Part shown: positions 50,054-59,238 of the stretch, one piece after another
Layout of the letters: the number at the start of each line of letters is the position of its first letter
Position numbering within the stretch: the first letter of the stretch is position 1
Assembly (NCBI GenBank): GCA_027687465.1
Contig: JAQCQR010000001.1
Span: forward strand, 1 to 64,000
DNA: 64,000 nt
Reading direction: 5' to 3'
Origin: Coriobacteriaceae bacterium AF08-21
Lineage (GTDB): Bacteria > Actinomycetota > Coriobacteriia > Coriobacteriales > Coriobacteriaceae
Notes under the pieces: model-generated
The model's database searches: none
Told to the model about the DNA's origin: nothing
What the model saw: only the letters and a program-made list of their open reading frames with translations
Made by a program: the position numbers and the translations under genes

Positions 50054-51352
50054 CTACTTGCGCAGCGGCTTGGGAAGCGGAATGCCGGCGGCGATAACAG
50101 CGGCGATGATCATGCAGACGATGCCCTTGAGCGGGAAGCACATGAGCAGCAGGCCCACGACCATGACGGGCTGACGCATGACGGCGCCCATCGTCGAGGC
50201 GGTGCAGACGGCGACGCAAAAGACCGGATCTGCGCCGGTGAGGATGGCAAGGCCATAGCCCAGGCTCACACCCGAGAAGATAACCGGGAAGAAGTGGCCG
50301 CCGCGCCAACCAAGGTTGATGAGGGCGGGCGTCAGCATGGCCTTAACAAGACCGGTCGCGATAAGCACGCCAGCGGGAATGGTCAGATAGGTTTCCATGA
50401 GCACATCGGCCTGGGTCTCGCCGGCAAACATGGTGTAGGGCAGGACCGTGCCACAGATGGCGAGCGCCAGGCCGGCCAGCATGGCCTTGACGACCGGGCG
50501 CTCCCCTATTGCATGGGACAGTGCCTCGCTTGCATGCTCAGAGACAAAGTACAGCCAACCGCATACGGTGCCGACCAACGCCAGCGGAATGAGCCAGACA
50601 AGTTCCAGGTTACCCACCTGGGCGGCCTCGAACCTGGGCATGCCCATGCCGCCGCCCATAAGCTGGCCGAGCAGCAGATAGGTGCCCAGACCGCCGGCAA
50701 TCGCGATGCCGTAGACCACGGTCTTTTGCGCCTTGGGCAGCTTGATGGTGATCTCATCGGACGCGGAGTCCTCGCCAGCGCCCTGGCCGTCGGCGCTACC
50801 GGCGAGCGGCGCCACAAAGCCAAACACGGGCGCGGTAAAGAGCGCCGTCAGGGCAGCCTGGGTGCCCAGCAGCGTGAGCTCCCTAAACTCGGCGCCAAAG
50901 CGACGCATGCGGTCGCCGACCCAGCTGCACAGACCCGCGATAACTCCGGTCAGGCCGGCCTCCGGTCCAATACTTCCGCCAAACAGCAGCGGCAGCAATG
51001 CCGCAAGCGAAAGCTTGCCGAGGTTGTCGTACGGGTAGCGACCGTCTTGCTTAACCTTGGCCATCACCTGGTTGAGGTCATCGGTCTTGGTGCCCGTCAT
51101 CTTTTCGTACAGACCGATCAGCAGGCCGCCCAGCAGGCAGACGAAAAACGGGTACGGCAAAAAACCGAACGGACCGCTCGCGAGCTCGGGCGAAGCGACG
51201 CCCAGCATATGAGGGATCTCGGTCCATAGATAGTCGATACCGTGCTCCATCGCAAAGAAAAACAGCCAGACCGCGGCGCCCGCAAACGCACCGGTCACGG
51301 CCACGCTCACTAAAAACAGCGCACGGTTTTTGGGTTTTGCAAGGTTATCCAT
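50054..51352 (-). CDS. ClC-family chloride channel/transporter
   Basis: 432 residues from ATG 51352 with GGAGG. Family motifs are GGSIGPEAGLTG (selectivity and gating Glu loop) and GWRGGHFFPVIFSG (the GxFxP ion-binding loop); many hydrophobic segments. A hydrophilic loop rich in acidic residues (about 195-210) is unusual. Chloride/proton exchange is likely; fluoride specificity is not indicated. Confidence 0.88.
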   Translation of the reverse strand: MDNLAKPKNRALFLVSVAVTGAFAGAAVWLFFFAMEHGIDYLWTEIPHMLGVASPELASGPFGFLPYPFFVCLLGGLLIGLYEKMTGTKTDDLNQVMAKVKQDGRYPYDNLGKLSLAALLPLLFGGSIGPEAGLTGVIAGLCSWVGDRMRRFGAEFRELTLLGTQAALTALFTAPVFGFVAPLAGSADGQGAGEDSASDEITIKLPKAQKTVVYGIAIAGGLGTYLLLGQLMGGGMGMPRFEAAQVGNLELVWLIPLALVGTVCGWLYFVSEHASEALSHAIGERPVVKAMLAGLALAICGTVLPYTMFAGETQADVLMETYLTIPAGVLIATGLVKAMLTPALINLGWRGGHFFPVIFSGVSLGYGLAILTGADPVFCVAVCTASTMGAVMRQPVMVVGLLLMCFPLKGIVCMIIAAVIAAGIPLPKPLRK

Positions 51353-51477
51353 CGGGACCTCCCGTGGTCAAAATCGACAAAGATACGTTTTATTGTAGAG
51401 CGAGCGTTGCCCGAACGAGCCAACCATCTGCGCCGCAAACGGCACCATTGGGAGTCATAGTGGGGCAGGCTCAAGAC

Positions 51478-52011
51478 TTATCCGGTAATAATCGAGGCAA
51501 TCTCGCGCAAATCGTCGGCAAAGTAGATGCCGTGCTGGCGCCTCGGGCTCGAAAGCCCTTTATCAATCATGCGTCCGAGCAGCGCCTTGAGATCGTTGTA
51601 GTAACCGTCCAGGTTATACAGGATGCACGGCGCGCTCAGATGCCCCAGCGACACGGCCGACATGACCTCGGCAATCTCCTCGAGCGTACCCGTCCCGCCG
51701 GGAAAGGCAATGAAGGCATCACCAAGCTCGATCATCTTGGCCTTGCGCTCGGCCATGTCGCTCGTCACGATGAGGTCGTCGATGCCATCGTGCTGAAACT
51801 CGGCCTCGATAAAAAAGCTCGGCTCCACGCCCGTCACGTGTCCACCGGCATCGAGCACGCTATCGGCGAGCGCGCCCATCAAGCCCGACTTGGACCCGCC
51901 GTATACCAACGCGTGTCCGTTAGCGCCAATCCAGTTGCCCAGCTCCTGCACCGCGGGCAGAAACGCCGGGTCATTACCGACGCTGGCACCCAGATACACG
52001 GTGATATTCAT
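51478..52011 (-). CDS. LOG-family nucleotide phosphoribohydrolase
   Basis: 177 residues from ATG 52011. The PGGTGTLEE motif and upstream MAERKAKMIELGDAFIAFPGG define the LOG (Lonely Guy/TIGR00730) family, which cleaves cytokinin riboside monophosphates and related nucleotides. Cytoplasmic. The bacterial role is usually purine salvage. It is downstream of the K+ channel gene, about 36 bases after its stop, on the same strand. Confidence 0.9.
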   Translation of the reverse strand: MNITVYLGASVGNDPAFLPAVQELGNWIGANGHALVYGGSKSGLMGALADSVLDAGGHVTGVEPSFFIEAEFQHDGIDDLIVTSDMAERKAKMIELGDAFIAFPGGTGTLEEIAEVMSAVSLGHLSAPCILYNLDGYYNDLKALLGRMIDKGLSSPRRQHGIYFADDLREIASIITG

Positions 52012-52047
52012 ATTCAGCCCCCCTCATCGTGACGCACGGCGCCCGTT

Positions 52048-52473
52048 CTAGCGCTGGCGTCGACGATACTCGCGCACGCGACGCGAAAGATCGGCGAGCT
52101 CGTCACGATCGAGCTCTTCCAAATGCTCAAGATCGTCCATAAAGCGCGCCATGGTGTCCTTTTGGCGCATCTTGATGAGCGTATTGCAGTAGTTCACCGC
52201 CACGCCCGTAAGCATGGCGATGTAGAAGATGCTGATGACGCTCAAGACGACGGTAATCGCGCGGGCAACCGGTGTCTCGGCCGGAATGTCACCAAAGCCG
52301 ATGGTCGAGACCGTCTCAAAGCTAAACCAAAGTCCATCGCCAAAGGTGAGGGTCGTGGGCTCGGACAGCCAGACGGCCGTCGAGCACAGCAGATAGAACA
52401 CAAGAAACAGGCCCGTGATGCGCGCAAAGCCAGCCTGGCGCAACACGTCGGCAAGCGTCCTCAACTTGTTCAT
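52048..52473 (-). CDS. Two-helix potassium channel
   Basis: 141 residues from ATG 52473. Two hydrophobic helices flank the selectivity filter TIGFGD, followed by a charged C-terminal coil (MRQKDTMARFMDDLEHLEELDRDELADLSRRV). This is the Ion_trans_2 (KcsA-like pore) family without an RCK domain. It may assemble as a tetramer for K+ homeostasis. Confidence 0.88.
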   Translation of the reverse strand: MNKLRTLADVLRQAGFARITGLFLVFYLLCSTAVWLSEPTTLTFGDGLWFSFETVSTIGFGDIPAETPVARAITVVLSVISIFYIAMLTGVAVNYCNTLIKMRQKDTMARFMDDLEHLEELDRDELADLSRRVREYRRRQR

Positions 52474-52524
52474 CGCGACCCCTTTTCCAGACGCCCAATC
52501 ACATTCGCTCGTTATTGTCCCACA

Positions 52525-52557
52525 CCCGGCAGAAAGGGACTGTCCCCAACTGCCGGG
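52525..52557. repeat. Type D palindromic element
   Basis: CCCGGCAG and CTGCCGGG arms enclose AAAGGGACTGTCCCC. It lies just upstream of the hybrid kinase gene, in the divergent gap with the K+ channel. Confidence 0.8.
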
Positions 52558-52643
52558 AGTGACCGTTTAGCGGTGCGGCGGCTGAATGGGCAGGCTGAGC
52601 TGGTATCCTTATGCGAAACTGTCTCAACTCGATAGGATTTCAT

Positions 52644-55448
52644 GTGAAACCTTCCGCCGTCCTTCGCTTGGCTCTATATCGCACCCTGGCCGTCGCGCTT
52701 GCCGCGCTCGCCATACTGAGCGCCGTCATGCCCGCCCCCGCCTTTGCCGCCGACTCCGACCACCAGGTCAAGACGGTCCGCGTTGGCTGGCTCGTCAACA
52801 ACAAAGGCTTCCAGGAAGGCACGCCGGGCGAGCGCCTCTCGGGATGGGGCTACGAGTACCTCCAGACCCTCTCGTATTACACAAAGGGCTGGCAATACGA
52901 ATACGTTAGCGGCACCTTCTCCGAGCTTATGGACATGCTCGAGGCAGGCGAAATCGACCTCATGCCCAACATCTCGTATTCGGCAGAACGCGAGCAGAAG
53001 CTGCTCTTTTCCTCAAATCCCGAGGGCACCGAGCGCTACTATATCTACGCCAGGCCCGACCGCGACGATCTAGCCAAGGGTGACCCTCAGGCGCTCCAAG
53101 GCCTCACCATCGGCTGCAACTCTGGCGTTATGCAAACTATCGTCGGCCAGCAGTGGCTCGCCAACGAAGACGTTACCTGCACCTATAAAGAAATCGACAC
53201 CGGCAGCGCCCTCTTTGAGGCGCTTGCAGACGGCGAGGTCGACGCCGTCATCATGAACGACACCATTTCGTCGCCCGATGCGTCACCCATGTTCTACGTA
53301 GGCTCGAGCGACTACTATTTTGCCGTTCCCAAAAGCCGCCCTGACCTGATGAACGACATCAACGCCGCCATGACGACCATCGCCCGCGATAACCCGCGCT
53401 ATAACGAGGAAGTCAAAACGAGTTACTCGACCCAAAACAGTGGCTCGTCATCGCTCACCGGCACCGAGACCACCTGGCTCAAAGAAAACGGCAATACCAT
53501 CACGCTCGGCTATCTTAAAAACCAACTTCCCTACTGTACGCAAAATGACGACGGCGAGATGGAAGGGTCGCTCGCCTCGCTTGCAACGACGTTGCACGAC
53601 AAGTTTGACATTACGGTCAAAACAATCGCACTCTCGAACAACAAGCAAATGATCAAAGCCCTTTCCAACGGAACCATCGATGTCGCCCTGCCGTTGTTTC
53701 GCGACTACTGGCTCGCCGAGCAGACAGGGGTCATCCAGTCAAACTCGATGGGAACGGTTTCGCTGACCGCCATTCACAATGGCAAAAACCTGAACAGCGA
53801 CCTTAAGAACATCGCTTGTACAAAGAGCACAATCGTTAACCGTTTTGAGCTCGAAAGTCTCTTTCCGAACGCAACGGTAACCGAGTATTCGAATGACGGC
53901 GAGGTGCTCAAAGCCCTCGATGAGGGGAAGGCACGTTGCATCATTGTCCCCAGCACGCGCCTGGAAACTCTCCGCGACATCTACGACATCGAGGATTTCG
54001 AAACACAGGAACTCACCAACACGGCACAACTATCGTGTTTAATTTCGCGCGGCAAGCCCGAGCTGCTGGGAATCATCAATAAGGGCATCGTCAATGCAGG
54101 TGAATCGCTCTCTGCAAACAGCTATTTCCCCACATCGTACTCGGCGCAAGAATCGGATGCGTTCCGACTTCTCTACCGCAACCGCATCGTCATTGCGGCA
54201 GTCGTCATCTGCATTTTGCTCACCGGCATCGTCATCCTTGTCTGGTCGCTTTACCGCGCACAGGAGGAACGGCAGAAAGCCGATGCCGCCAACGCCGCCA
54301 AAACCGCTTTCCTCACGCGCATGAGCCGCGACATCCGCACGCCGCTCAACGGCATCCTGGGCCTTATCGAAATTGAGGAATTGAGAGAAGGCGACATGCA
54401 GGTCGCCCGCGAAAGCCGCGCCAAGGCGCGCGTTGCCGCCAATCACCTGCTGTCACTGATTAACGACATCCTCGAGATGGGCAGGATCGAGGAGCGCAAA
54501 GTGACGCTCGAGCACGAATCATTCAACCTTAAAGAGCTGTGCGACAATGCGCTCGTACTGTGCAAGCTCCGCGCATCGGACCGCGGCATAACCATGCTCG
54601 ACACCAGCGAGCCCTACGCTGTCGACCAATATATGATCGGCAGCCCCACCCATATTCGGCAGATCCTTGTCAACCTGCTCGACAACAGCATCAAGTACAA
54701 CAAGCACGGAGGCACCGTCACGTTCTCATCGACCATCAAACCGGTCGACGACGAGCACGCCGTGTTTTGCTTTAGCGTCTCGGATACCGGCATTGGTATG
54801 ACATCCGAGTTTTTGGCACACATTTACGAGCCGTTTGCCCAGGAAGGCGACGATGCGCGCAGCAAGTTCCAAGGAACCGGCATTGGCATGTCTATCGTCA
54901 AATCGCTCATCGATATGATGGGCGGCACGATTGAGATTTCGAGTGAGGTTGGCGTGGGGAGTACGTTTGACGTCCGGATTCCGCTCGATATCGACAAGAA
55001 CCCTCAGATAAAAGAATGTGCAGACACGCAGGTAAGCAGCTGCTCACTCGCCGGCATGAACGTCCTTTTGGCAGAAGATAACGAACTCAATGCCGAGATT
55101 GCCCAAGCTCTGCTCGAAAGCGAAGGCATCGTCGTGACTCGCGCCGCCGACGGCAACGAAACGGTCGATCTATATGTTGGTCGTCCCGCCGGCAGCTTCG
55201 ATGCAATCCTGATGGACATCATGATGCCGGGCATGGACGGCTACGAGGCAACCCGGGCGATCCGCCTGAGCGAAAAGGCCGATGCGGCCGACATCCCCAT
55301 CATCGCGCTCACCGCCAACGCCTTTGCCGAAGACGCCAAGGCGGCACACGACGCCGGCATGAACGCCCATCTGCCCAAACCGCTCGACTTTAGCAAGCTC
55401 AAAAACATACTCGCCTGTATCAAGAAAAATGGGGCTGTTTCGCTATAG
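52644..55448 (+). CDS. Hybrid sensor kinase with two solute-binding domains, His replaced by Arg
   Basis: 934 residues from GTG 52644, with AGGA upstream. Signal peptide (1-35, ending AFA), two periplasmic-type SBP_bac_3 domains (about 40-265 and 270-505), a membrane helix (about 525-547), then HisKA-like, ATPase and receiver domains. The H-box reads FLTRMSRDIRTPLN: the canonical phospho-accepting His is Arg562 (codon CGC at 54327-54329). ATP-binding motifs DNSIKYNKHGG, DTGIGM and GTGIGMSIVKSL are intact. The receiver keeps Asp858 (LMDIMMPGMDG). It may be a ligand-sensing protein that has lost autophosphorylation, or be phosphorylated by a partner. There is no adjacent response regulator gene. 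Confidence 0.88.
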   Translation: MKPSAVLRLALYRTLAVALAALAILSAVMPAPAFAADSDHQVKTVRVGWLVNNKGFQEGTPGERLSGWGYEYLQTLSYYTKGWQYEYVSGTFSELMDMLEAGEIDLMPNISYSAEREQKLLFSSNPEGTERYYIYARPDRDDLAKGDPQALQGLTIGCNSGVMQTIVGQQWLANEDVTCTYKEIDTGSALFEALADGEVDAVIMNDTISSPDASPMFYVGSSDYYFAVPKSRPDLMNDINAAMTTIARDNPRYNEEVKTSYSTQNSGSSSLTGTETTWLKENGNTITLGYLKNQLPYCTQNDDGEMEGSLASLATTLHDKFDITVKTIALSNNKQMIKALSNGTIDVALPLFRDYWLAEQTGVIQSNSMGTVSLTAIHNGKNLNSDLKNIACTKSTIVNRFELESLFPNATVTEYSNDGEVLKALDEGKARCIIVPSTRLETLRDIYDIEDFETQELTNTAQLSCLISRGKPELLGIINKGIVNAGESLSANSYFPTSYSAQESDAFRLLYRNRIVIAAVVICILLTGIVILVWSLYRAQEERQKADAANAAKTAFLTRMSRDIRTPLNGILGLIEIEELREGDMQVARESRAKARVAANHLLSLINDILEMGRIEERKVTLEHESFNLKELCDNALVLCKLRASDRGITMLDTSEPYAVDQYMIGSPTHIRQILVNLLDNSIKYNKHGGTVTFSSTIKPVDDEHAVFCFSVSDTGIGMTSEFLAHIYEPFAQEGDDARSKFQGTGIGMSIVKSLIDMMGGTIEISSEVGVGSTFDVRIPLDIDKNPQIKECADTQVSSCSLAGMNVLLAEDNELNAEIAQALLESEGIVVTRAADGNETVDLYVGRPAGSFDAILMDIMMPGMDGYEATRAIRLSEKADAADIPIIALTANAFAEDAKAAHDAGMNAHLPKPLDFSKLKNILACIKKNGAVSL

Positions 55449-55490
55449 TTTGTGCTCAACCACCATGCACAGCCAGAAAGGAAGCCAACG

Positions 55491-55970
55491 ATGTTTAGGC
55501 CCTTACGTCGAAAGAAACGCGCCATCACTGACGAGGAAGCGCGCGAGTTGCTCGCCACCTGTAAGCGCGGCGTCTTTGCCGTCAACGGCGATGATGGCTA
55601 CCCCTATGCCATTCCCGTCAACTACTTCTTTGACGCCGAGCACGACAAGATTTATTTCCATGGCGCCAAGGCCGGCCACAAGGTCGATTCGCTCAGGCGT
55701 GACGATAAAGTCTGCTTTACCGTTTACGGCAACGAGTGGTACAAGGACGGCGACTGGGCTCCTTACGTCATGAGCACCGTGGTCTTTGGCCGTTGCCGCC
55801 TGGTAGATGAAGCGCCTGCGTTTATCGAGGACAAAGTCCGCCAGCTCGCGCTTAAGTACTACCCTTCTGCCGAAGAAGTCGAGGAGGAAATCGCCAAAGA
55901 CATCAAGGGCGTCCAACTCTACGAGATTACGATTGAGCATCTCTGCGGCAAGCAGATTCAAGAAAAGTAA
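55491..55970 (+). CDS. Pyridoxamine-phosphate-oxidase-like flavoprotein (NimA type)
   Basis: 159 residues from ATG 55491 with AAAGGAAG. The split-barrel core has GYPYAIPVNYFFD, IYFHGAKAGHKVDSLRRDDKVCFTVYG and the later SVVVFGR-like strand. NimA-type members bind FMN and may reduce nitroimidazoles; the family also includes proteins of unknown role. Monocistronic with a terminator. Confidence 0.85.
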   Translation: MFRPLRRKKRAITDEEARELLATCKRGVFAVNGDDGYPYAIPVNYFFDAEHDKIYFHGAKAGHKVDSLRRDDKVCFTVYGNEWYKDGDWAPYVMSTVVFGRCRLVDEAPAFIEDKVRQLALKYYPSAEEVEEEIAKDIKGVQLYEITIEHLCGKQIQEK

Positions 55971-56002
55971 GCCCAAAAACAGATCCTGCAAATAGCAAAA
56001 TG

Positions 56003-56032
56003 GCTCGGTTCCAACCAGTATTGGAACCGAGC
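56003..56032. terminator. Bidirectional terminator
   Basis: GCTCGGTTCCAA (56003-56014) pairs with TTGGAACCGAGC (56021-56032). It separates convergent flavoprotein and kinase genes. Confidence 0.85.
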
Positions 56033-56039
56033 TATTTGT

Positions 56040-58231
56040 TTATGAAGCGTCGGCAGCTATGTGCGCAAGCGCCTCAACGAGATCCTGAGAACTCACGGGT
56101 TTGCTCAGATGCGCGTTCATGCCCGCCTCGCGCGAAAGCCTACGGTCGTCGGCAAAGGCATTGGCGCTCACGGCGATAATCGGCGTGGTCGCGGCGTCCT
56201 CGCGATCGAGCGCTCGAATCTGACGCGTGGCCTCAAGGCCATCGATGCCGGGCATCATGATGTCCATCAATACCACATCGTACTCGTGCAGCGCACTCGC
56301 GGCAAACGTCTCGACGGCAGACTCGCCATCTTTGACATGTGTCACGACGGCACCGGCGCGGTCGAGCGTAAACTGTGCGATCTCGGCATTCAGGTCGTTA
56401 TCCTCTACGAGCAAAACGCGCAGGCCCTGGAGCACGTCGCTGTCGCCTGCATCCACGCGAACTGCCTGGGGAATCTCGGAACCCTTGCACTTCTCAAACG
56501 GCAGGCAAATGGTAAACGTCGTCCCCTGCCCCAAGGCGCTCGTAAAGCTCATGGTTCCGCCCATAAGCTCGACCAACTGTTTGGCAATAGACGCGCCCAG
56601 GCCAGTTCCCGATGAAGCGCCTTCCACCTGTTGTTCCTCGCGGCTGAACGGCTCGTAGAGGTGCTGTTGAAACTCCTCGCTCATGCCAATGCCGTTATCG
56701 GCGATCGTGTATTCATAGACGGGGACACCGTCCACCGGCTCCACCTCGCGGCATGTCAGGCGAACATAGCCGCCCTGGCGGTTGTACTTGACGGCATTAC
56801 CGGCAATATTGAGCAACAGGCGCTTGAGGTGCGTCACGCTCACCCGGGCATAGGGATGATCAAGAGTCCGTTGGTCGCAGATAATTGTCACCAGGCGCTC
56901 CTCGGCCTGGCGCTCCAGGATATCGCACACCTCACGGTTGAGGGCCACCATATCTGTAGGCACGAGATTCAGGTCGACCTGCCCGCTCTCCAAGCGGCTC
57001 ATATCGAGTGCCTCGTTCGCAAGGTCGAGCAGCAGTCCCGACGCCGTCCAGATCTTTGAGCGGCACTCAGTCTGCTTTTGCAAGTCGTCCGCGTTGGCAT
57101 TGCCCACCTCGACCATACCGCGAATGCCGTTGATGGGCGTGCGCAGGTCGTGACTCATGCGACGCAGGAACTCCGTCTTTGCAGAGTTGGCAGACGAAGC
57201 TTCGCGCGCCGCTTTTGCCAGCTTGTCGCCATAGTCGCGCTCCTGCAGCAACAGGTCGGCAAAGCGTTGGCTCTCGGCGCGGCGGCGCACCAACACAACA
57301 GTGGCTATAACACCGCCGTAGAGTGCCAACACACTGGCAACAACAGCGGCAACAACCTCAAAGTAACGCTGCGCGGGAGCATAGGTGTACACGTAAAAAT
57401 CGCGCGCTTTACCAAATGTGCCCAGATACCACTCACCGCTGTCGTTAACCAATCTGACCTTACCAGCCAGGCAACGCTCCTTAATGCCGTTGACAACGAT
57501 GGCATCCGTCGCAGGCAAATCGAACACGCCCGACACGGCGGCTCAACAGCGTTGGTCGCAACGACCTTACCGTCGTTTTCGATCACGATATTGCCGCTAT
57601 CGATGGTCTCATAACCATCGAGCAAGCTCTGCAACTTGAGCGTATTGCTCGCGACCGCCTTGGCGCTCTGGTGCCTCACCGCGACAACGATGCCCTCACC
57701 GTCCGGCCGGGCCACGCAGCCAATGTCTGCGACCGAATCGTCCGCAAGCGTAATGCGAGCGGTATAGGACTTAAGCGGATGGGCTGCCACCTCCAGCACA
57801 GGCGCCTCTTTGAGATTCGCAGCGAGCGACTCGTAGCTCACGTTATCCGTCGAGGACTCGGACACCAAGTTGCCCGATGCGTCCGTCACGATCAGCGCTG
57901 TCACATTAAACTGATCAGCATATTGCTCCAACGTAGCGTTATCCGCCGAGCCGTCGCGTTCCATATCGCGCGCCGCCTCTCCGGCGATCTCCATAACGCG
58001 AATCAGGTTTTTGGTCGCATAGGCGCTGTTGAACGCATCGTAGGAAAGGCTCTGTGTCGCCACGTAATCGACAACGTCGGAAAAGCGCTGCTCGGCTTGG
58101 GCCGTCGTGTAACCGTAGCTCGTCATGCCGGCAGCAGCCGAGAGTGCTATCCCCAACAGGGCGGCAAGGAGCCATGCCAGGGCCGAACGGTCGCCCCGCT
58201 TCTCTGTGGTGTGGTCGGGTGCATCGATCAC
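56040..58231 (-). pseudogene. Hybrid sensor kinase split by a frameshift
   Basis: The N-terminal frame from GTG 58231 (overlapping the upstream lipoprotein stop) has a membrane helix and a Cache-like extracellular domain, ending IENDGKVVATNAVEPP. The continuation VSGVFDLPATDAIVV, one membrane helix, HisKA with MSHDLRTPIN, ATPase and receiver (LMDIMMPGIDG) are in another frame, after a TGA near 57545. One extra base around 57538-57546 would restore a protein of about 730 residues. No homopolymer marks the site and no ribosome site precedes the GTG at 57536, so a frameshift or sequencing error fits better than two genes. Unlike the kinase at 52644, its His is present. Confidence 0.8.
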
Positions 58232-59097
58232 GACAGGCCCTCCATATTCAAAAAGGGCGAAGGGTCATCAAAATACTTTGACACCAGGCGCTCCATGGTG
58301 CCATCGGCAAGCATTTCTTGGTAGGCATGGGTGAGCTTAACGTCGATGCCGCGTGTGTCGTTGATATCGAAAGCGGTGCCCAAACCAACCTCTAGCAGCG
58401 GCTCAGACAAAATGCGATACGTCACGCCATAGTCTTTTTCGTAGGTGAGCAGCGAGGACTCATGCGCGGCGATGGCGTCGACTAGGCCCTCGACAAGCGC
58501 CGGGTTCAGGTACGAGCGGTCCGAAAAGCTGTAGAGCTCCTTAATCTGCGGAACGTTTTCATTGGTGTGATTGAGCAGAATCGATTCGGGCTTGGTGGTG
58601 GACTGGACCGCCACGACCCTACCCTCAAGATCGGCAAGCGTGTAGATATCGCTTTCGGGATCGACAGCAACCACCTGTCGGCTCGCAAGGTACGGCCCCG
58701 CCCAGCGATACTCGCCTTCGCGGCCCGTCATACTAAAGCTGCCCATGACGCAATCGAGCTCGCCGCTCGCCAGCAGCTCTTTCTTCTTTTCCCAGTCGAT
58801 CAGCTGGTACTTTGGCTTGTAGCCAATGCGGCCCAAAGCCTCGGTCAAAATATCGACATCCAGGCCAACGATATCGCCGTACTCGTTGCTATACACAAAC
58901 GGTGAATAGAGGTCGCTGCCAACGTTGAGCGTCTTAAGGTTGTCGTCTTTGACCTGCGAGGCGGCTGCGCCTTCTGATGCAGACGCCGCGGCCCCATCAT
59001 TCAACCCGGAACAGCCAGCTATCGCCACGACAAAGGCGCCCACCACTGCAAGCGCAACAAACAACGATATGGCGGCCGAGCGACGGGGTCTTTTCAT
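58228..59097 (-). CDS. Solute-binding lipoprotein (SBP_bac_3) coupled to sensor kinase
   Basis: 289 residues from ATG 59097 with GGAG upstream; the longer frame to 59238 has no site. A signal peptide with lipobox AIAGC anchors the lipoprotein. The binding domain has NVGSDLYSPFVYSNEYGDIVGLDVDIL and ELDCVMGSFSMTGRE, typical of amino-acid binding proteins. Its stop overlaps the kinase start by GTGA. Since no permease is adjacent, it probably presents ligand to the kinase rather than to an importer. Confidence 0.87.
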   Translation of the reverse strand: MKRPRRSAAISLFVALAVVGAFVVAIAGCSGLNDGAAASASEGAAASQVKDDNLKTLNVGSDLYSPFVYSNEYGDIVGLDVDILTEALGRIGYKPKYQLIDWEKKKELLASGELDCVMGSFSMTGREGEYRWAGPYLASRQVVAVDPESDIYTLADLEGRVVAVQSTTKPESILLNHTNENVPQIKELYSFSDRSYLNPALVEGLVDAIAAHESSLLTYEKDYGVTYRILSEPLLEVGLGTAFDINDTRGIDVKLTHAYQEMLADGTMERLVSKYFDDPSPFLNMEGLS

Positions 59098-59238
59098 CGA
59101 GCTCCAGACGATCCTGTTTACAGACTCAAGAGCTGAATAATAGCAGACAAAACCGCGCTTGCGCTCAATGGTTACAGATGCTTTACCATACGGGGCCTTC
59201 CAGCCAATCTGGCAGACAGCCCCGCATGCAGCGCTCAC

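Noticed and set aside
50018..51229. 403-codon open frame on the plus strand
   Set aside because: Antisense to the ClC gene; hydrophilic His/Gln/Arg-rich shadow.
57305..57536. Independent start of a second kinase gene at GTG 57536
   Set aside because: There is no ribosome site, a TGA directly precedes it, and the protein would lack half of its sensor domain, so a frameshift explains it better.
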